Below, piece after piece: positions 6,200-7,288 of a DNA stretch of 7,288 nucleotides (within the stretch, counting starts at the first letter, position 1; every line of letters begins with the position of its first letter). Made by a program: the position numbers and the translations under genes. This DNA comes from Clostridia bacterium (GTDB taxonomy: Bacteria > Bacillota_A > Clostridia > Oscillospirales > CAG-272). The DNA lies in the NCBI GenBank assembly GCA_017631775.1, contig JAGBSQ010000084.1, forward strand, positions 1-7,288, read 5' to 3'. Under the pieces are notes generated by a model. That model was not told where the DNA came from and did not search any database. It saw only the letters and a program-made list of their open reading frames with translations.

Positions 6200-6280
6200 T
6201 TTCGCACGGTGGCGAAAAACTCCCTTCTTGTTTTTGGGATATGCACCGTCTGTTCTGATTTTTCGCACGGTGCTGCGAAA
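6200..6280 (-). repeat. 81-bp element bounded by two similar small palindromes, between yidD and yidC
   Basis: The plus strand reads TTTCGC-ACGGTG-GCGAAA at 6200-6217 (6-bp stem) and TTTCGCA-CGGTGC-TGCGAAA at 6261-6280 (7-bp stem). The two ends are near-identical hairpins and also form an imperfect inverted repeat with each other. In between, GCACCGT (6243-6249) is complementary to ACGGTGC (6267-6273) inside the second hairpin, so alternative pairings are possible. The first element on the minus-strand transcript starts directly after the yidD stop. An AAGGGAG sequence (6226-6220) lies just before the hairpin that precedes the yidC start. The layout recalls paired REP-like or MITE-like repeats; it could equally be a leader structure controlling yidC. 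Confidence 0.5.
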
Positions 6281-6592
6281 TCATTGTGCCTCGTTTTCGT
6301 CTTTTTCAAGTCCGTATTCTTCCGGATAAAAGTACTTTGTCATAGGGGCAACCTTGTATTTTCGATTGCGGAGCCCTTTTTCGGGTACGGGATCATACCC
6401 CGGTGCGCAAAACGGCTGACAGCGAAAAATTCGCATTGCCGTAAGCAGCATACCCACAAAAAAGCCGCGCTTTTGAAATGCCTGTATTGCATAAGCCGAA
6501 CAGGTTGGCGTAAAACGGCAGGTTGGTCTACCCTTGAGTGGTGAGAGATACTTTTGATAAAGACGAACTAGCCAAATACACAAGTGCTTCAT
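6281..6592 (-). CDS. yidD: YidD, membrane protein insertion efficiency factor
   Basis: A 103-residue membrane-associated protein of the YidD family (typically 70-110 residues), thought to assist YidC-dependent insertion. An N-terminal amphipathic helix ([14 protein letters not shown], 8-21) is followed by the hallmark [15 protein letters not shown] (25-39) and by [14 protein letters not shown] (57-70). Cysteines at 25, 31 and 58 are the conserved set. Where many members have GGYDPVP, this one has PGYDPVP. The C-terminal 30 residues are charged and probably dispensable, as in other long members. The ATG overlaps the rnpA stop by four bases (ATGA) and no strong ribosome binding site is seen, so translation is probably coupled to rnpA. 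The 91-base gap to yidC contains the paired palindromes. Confidence 0.97.
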   Translation of the reverse strand: MKHLCIWLVRLYQKYLSPLKGRPTCRFTPTCSAYAIQAFQKRGFFVGMLLTAMRIFRCQPFCAPGYDPVPEKGLRNRKYKVAPMTKYFYPEEYGLEKDENEAQ

Positions 6593-6972
6593 GGCGTTGT
6601 GTTATCGAGGAACATATCAAGCTTGGAAAAACCGCGGCGCAGGTCTCTTTCTACGTCGGTGGATTTGATGTCCAAAATACCGTCTTTGGGAGAAAGAACA
6701 ATCAAAAATCCGGTTTTGAGCTCGGGCTCGATTGCGCGGTAGCCTGCACGCAAAATGCGCTTTGCTCGGCTGCGCTGTACTGCCCCACCCACACGCTTGG
6801 TAACGCTGACGCCAAAACGGTTGTACGCCTTTTTTTCGGGATTTTCTTTTTTGAGTCGCTTTGCCGCATAATCGCGCAAAACAAACACCGTAAGATACTG
6901 CCCCGAGAAGCGTGCACCCCGTGAGAAGGTCTTGTTATAAAGATGATGTTCCTTTAATGTTGTGTACTTCAT
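6589..6972 (-). CDS. rnpA: Ribonuclease P protein component RnpA
   Basis: At 127 residues this is close to the usual 110-130. It is the protein subunit that binds the catalytic RNase P RNA and the 5' leader of precursor tRNAs. The N-terminal part shows [17 protein letters not shown] (16-32), matching the family's central-cleft strand pattern. The signature helix is in [20 protein letters not shown] (51-70) and KRILRAGYR (71-79). The normally RNR core of this motif reads RSR here (67-69): both arginines are kept and the Asn is replaced by Ser. The ATG at 6972 has AAAGGG 8 bases upstream. The gene follows rpmH as in nearly all bacteria, with a 178-base gap holding a terminator-like hairpin, and it overlaps yidD by four bases. 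Confidence 0.97.
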   Translation of the reverse strand: MKYTTLKEHHLYNKTFSRGARFSGQYLTVFVLRDYAAKRLKKENPEKKAYNRFGVSVTKRVGGAVQRSRAKRILRAGYRAIEPELKTGFLIVLSPKDGILDIKSTDVERDLRRGFSKLDMFLDNTTP

Positions 6973-7060
6973 TGGCTCTTCCCTTTGCTAAAAAGTTTTG
7001 CTTCCGTCATTGATTTTTTTAGAAAAGTTTTTGAAAATAAAAATGCGAATGTCGCTAACA
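6973..7060 (-). other. AT-rich rnpA leader with duplicated AAAAGTTTT
   Basis: This gap after the rpmH terminator holds no gene. The plus strand has AAAAGTTTT at 6991-6999 and 7023-7031, each nearly self-complementary and 32 bp apart. It also has a small GCGA-ATG-TCGC hairpin at 7045-7055, followed on the minus strand by ATTTTTATTTT. A poor promoter match (TTGTTA, 16 bp, TATTTT on the minus strand) is possible, but I would not rely on it. Confidence 0.3.
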
Positions 7061-7111
7061 AACAAAAACGCCGACAGCGCGAACGCGCAAGGCACGCTTC
7101 ACAGCAGTCGG
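7061..7111 (-). terminator. Terminator/attenuator after rpmH
   Basis: On the minus strand CCGAC (7111-7107) pairs with GTCGG (7075-7071). The stem continues inward after one mismatch with GC/GC, and a further GAAGCG/CGC-UUC stem closes a loop around TGCCTTG. An outer A/T-rich extension is also possible. The 3' arm is followed by GTTTTTGTTTG, a good U-rich tract. It lies about 40 bases after the rpmH stop and would lower rnpA expression relative to the abundant L34, a common arrangement for this gene pair. Confidence 0.6.
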
Positions 7112-7150
7112 TGTTTTATGTTGGAATTGTTACCCACTTTGGGCAATCAA

Positions 7151-7285
7151 TTAGTAGGTCAGTCTCTTTCTGCCCTTTGCGCGTCTTCTCTTGAGTACGT
7201 TTCTGCCATCAGCAGTCTTCATTCTCTTTCTGAAGCCGTGCTCCTTTTTTCTTTGACGCTTTTTCGGTTGGTAAGTTCTGAGCAT
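7151..7285 (-). CDS. rpmH: 50S ribosomal protein L34
   Basis: A complete 44-residue, strongly basic protein, the usual length for L34, a small component of the large ribosomal subunit. It begins [20 protein letters not shown] and continues [20 protein letters not shown], ending RLTY before a TAA stop. These are the family landmarks: TYQPK near the start, HGFRKRM in the middle, and [10 protein letters not shown] at the end. The ATG at 7285 is three bases from the window edge, so its ribosome binding site and promoter lie outside. In Firmicutes rpmH is usually next to dnaA and the replication origin, so the origin may lie just to the right (inference). A terminator-like hairpin separates it from rnpA. 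Confidence 0.97.
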   Translation of the reverse strand: MLRTYQPKKRQRKKEHGFRKRMKTADGRNVLKRRRAKGRKRLTY

Positions 7286-7288
7286 CGT

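Noticed and set aside
6190..6309. N-terminal extension of YidC by 40 residues from a TTG codon
   Set aside because: It would overlap yidD, has no ribosome binding site, places a charged stretch before the signal peptide, and is built largely from the two palindromic repeats.
7133..7143. Small CCCA/TGGG hairpin just after the rpmH stop
   Set aside because: Only four base pairs with no T-run after it on the minus strand; the larger structure at 7061-7111 is the better terminator.

Overview
The window looks like a piece of chromosome from an anaerobic Firmicute of class Clostridia, possibly an uncultured gut Oscillospirales-type lineage. That placement is inferred from the gene order rpmH-rnpA-yidD-yidC-jag-mnmE, strong GGAG-type ribosome binding sites, a lipoprotein-type YidC with a long acidic/basic tail, and moderate GC content. 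All nine supported genes lie on the minus strand, so the window reads biologically from right to left. The long open frames on the plus strand are antisense shadows of these genes.

Right part (7285 down to 2246): the near-origin housekeeping cluster. It starts with a complete rpmH (ribosomal protein L34) three bases from the window edge. A terminator-like hairpin and an AT-rich gap precede rnpA (RNase P protein), whose stop overlaps the yidD start (ATGA). A 91-base gap with two matching small palindromes precedes yidC, a membrane insertase of unusual size. jag/khpB (a KH-R3H RNA-binding protein) follows closely. A GC-rich hairpin with a T-run lies between jag and mnmE (tRNA U34 modification GTPase). 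These genes link ribosome and tRNA maturation (L34, RNase P, MnmE) with membrane protein biogenesis (YidD, YidC, Jag).

Middle (2227 to 1751): instead of the common partner mnmG, mnmE is followed 18 bases later by a gene for a small two-helix membrane protein of unknown function.

Left part (1740 to 1): a separate two-gene unit with its own near-consensus promoter (TTGAAA, 17 bp, TATAAT). It encodes a xylose-isomerase-like TIM-barrel sugar isomerase/epimerase and a Gfo/Idh/MocA-family NAD(P)-dependent oxidoreductase whose 3' end runs off the window. Together they suggest oxidation and isomerisation of a sugar, inositol or glycoside. The promoter is overlapped by three AAGACA copies at 21-22 bp steps and followed by a perfect AT-rich palindrome, both possible regulatory sites.

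No mobile element, CRISPR array, tRNA or rRNA was seen. Most of the window is ordinary housekeeping DNA. The points worth a second look are the paired palindromes before yidC, the Glu in place of the usual basic residue in the YidC core, the mnmE-linked orphan membrane protein, and the repeat layout at the sugar promoter.
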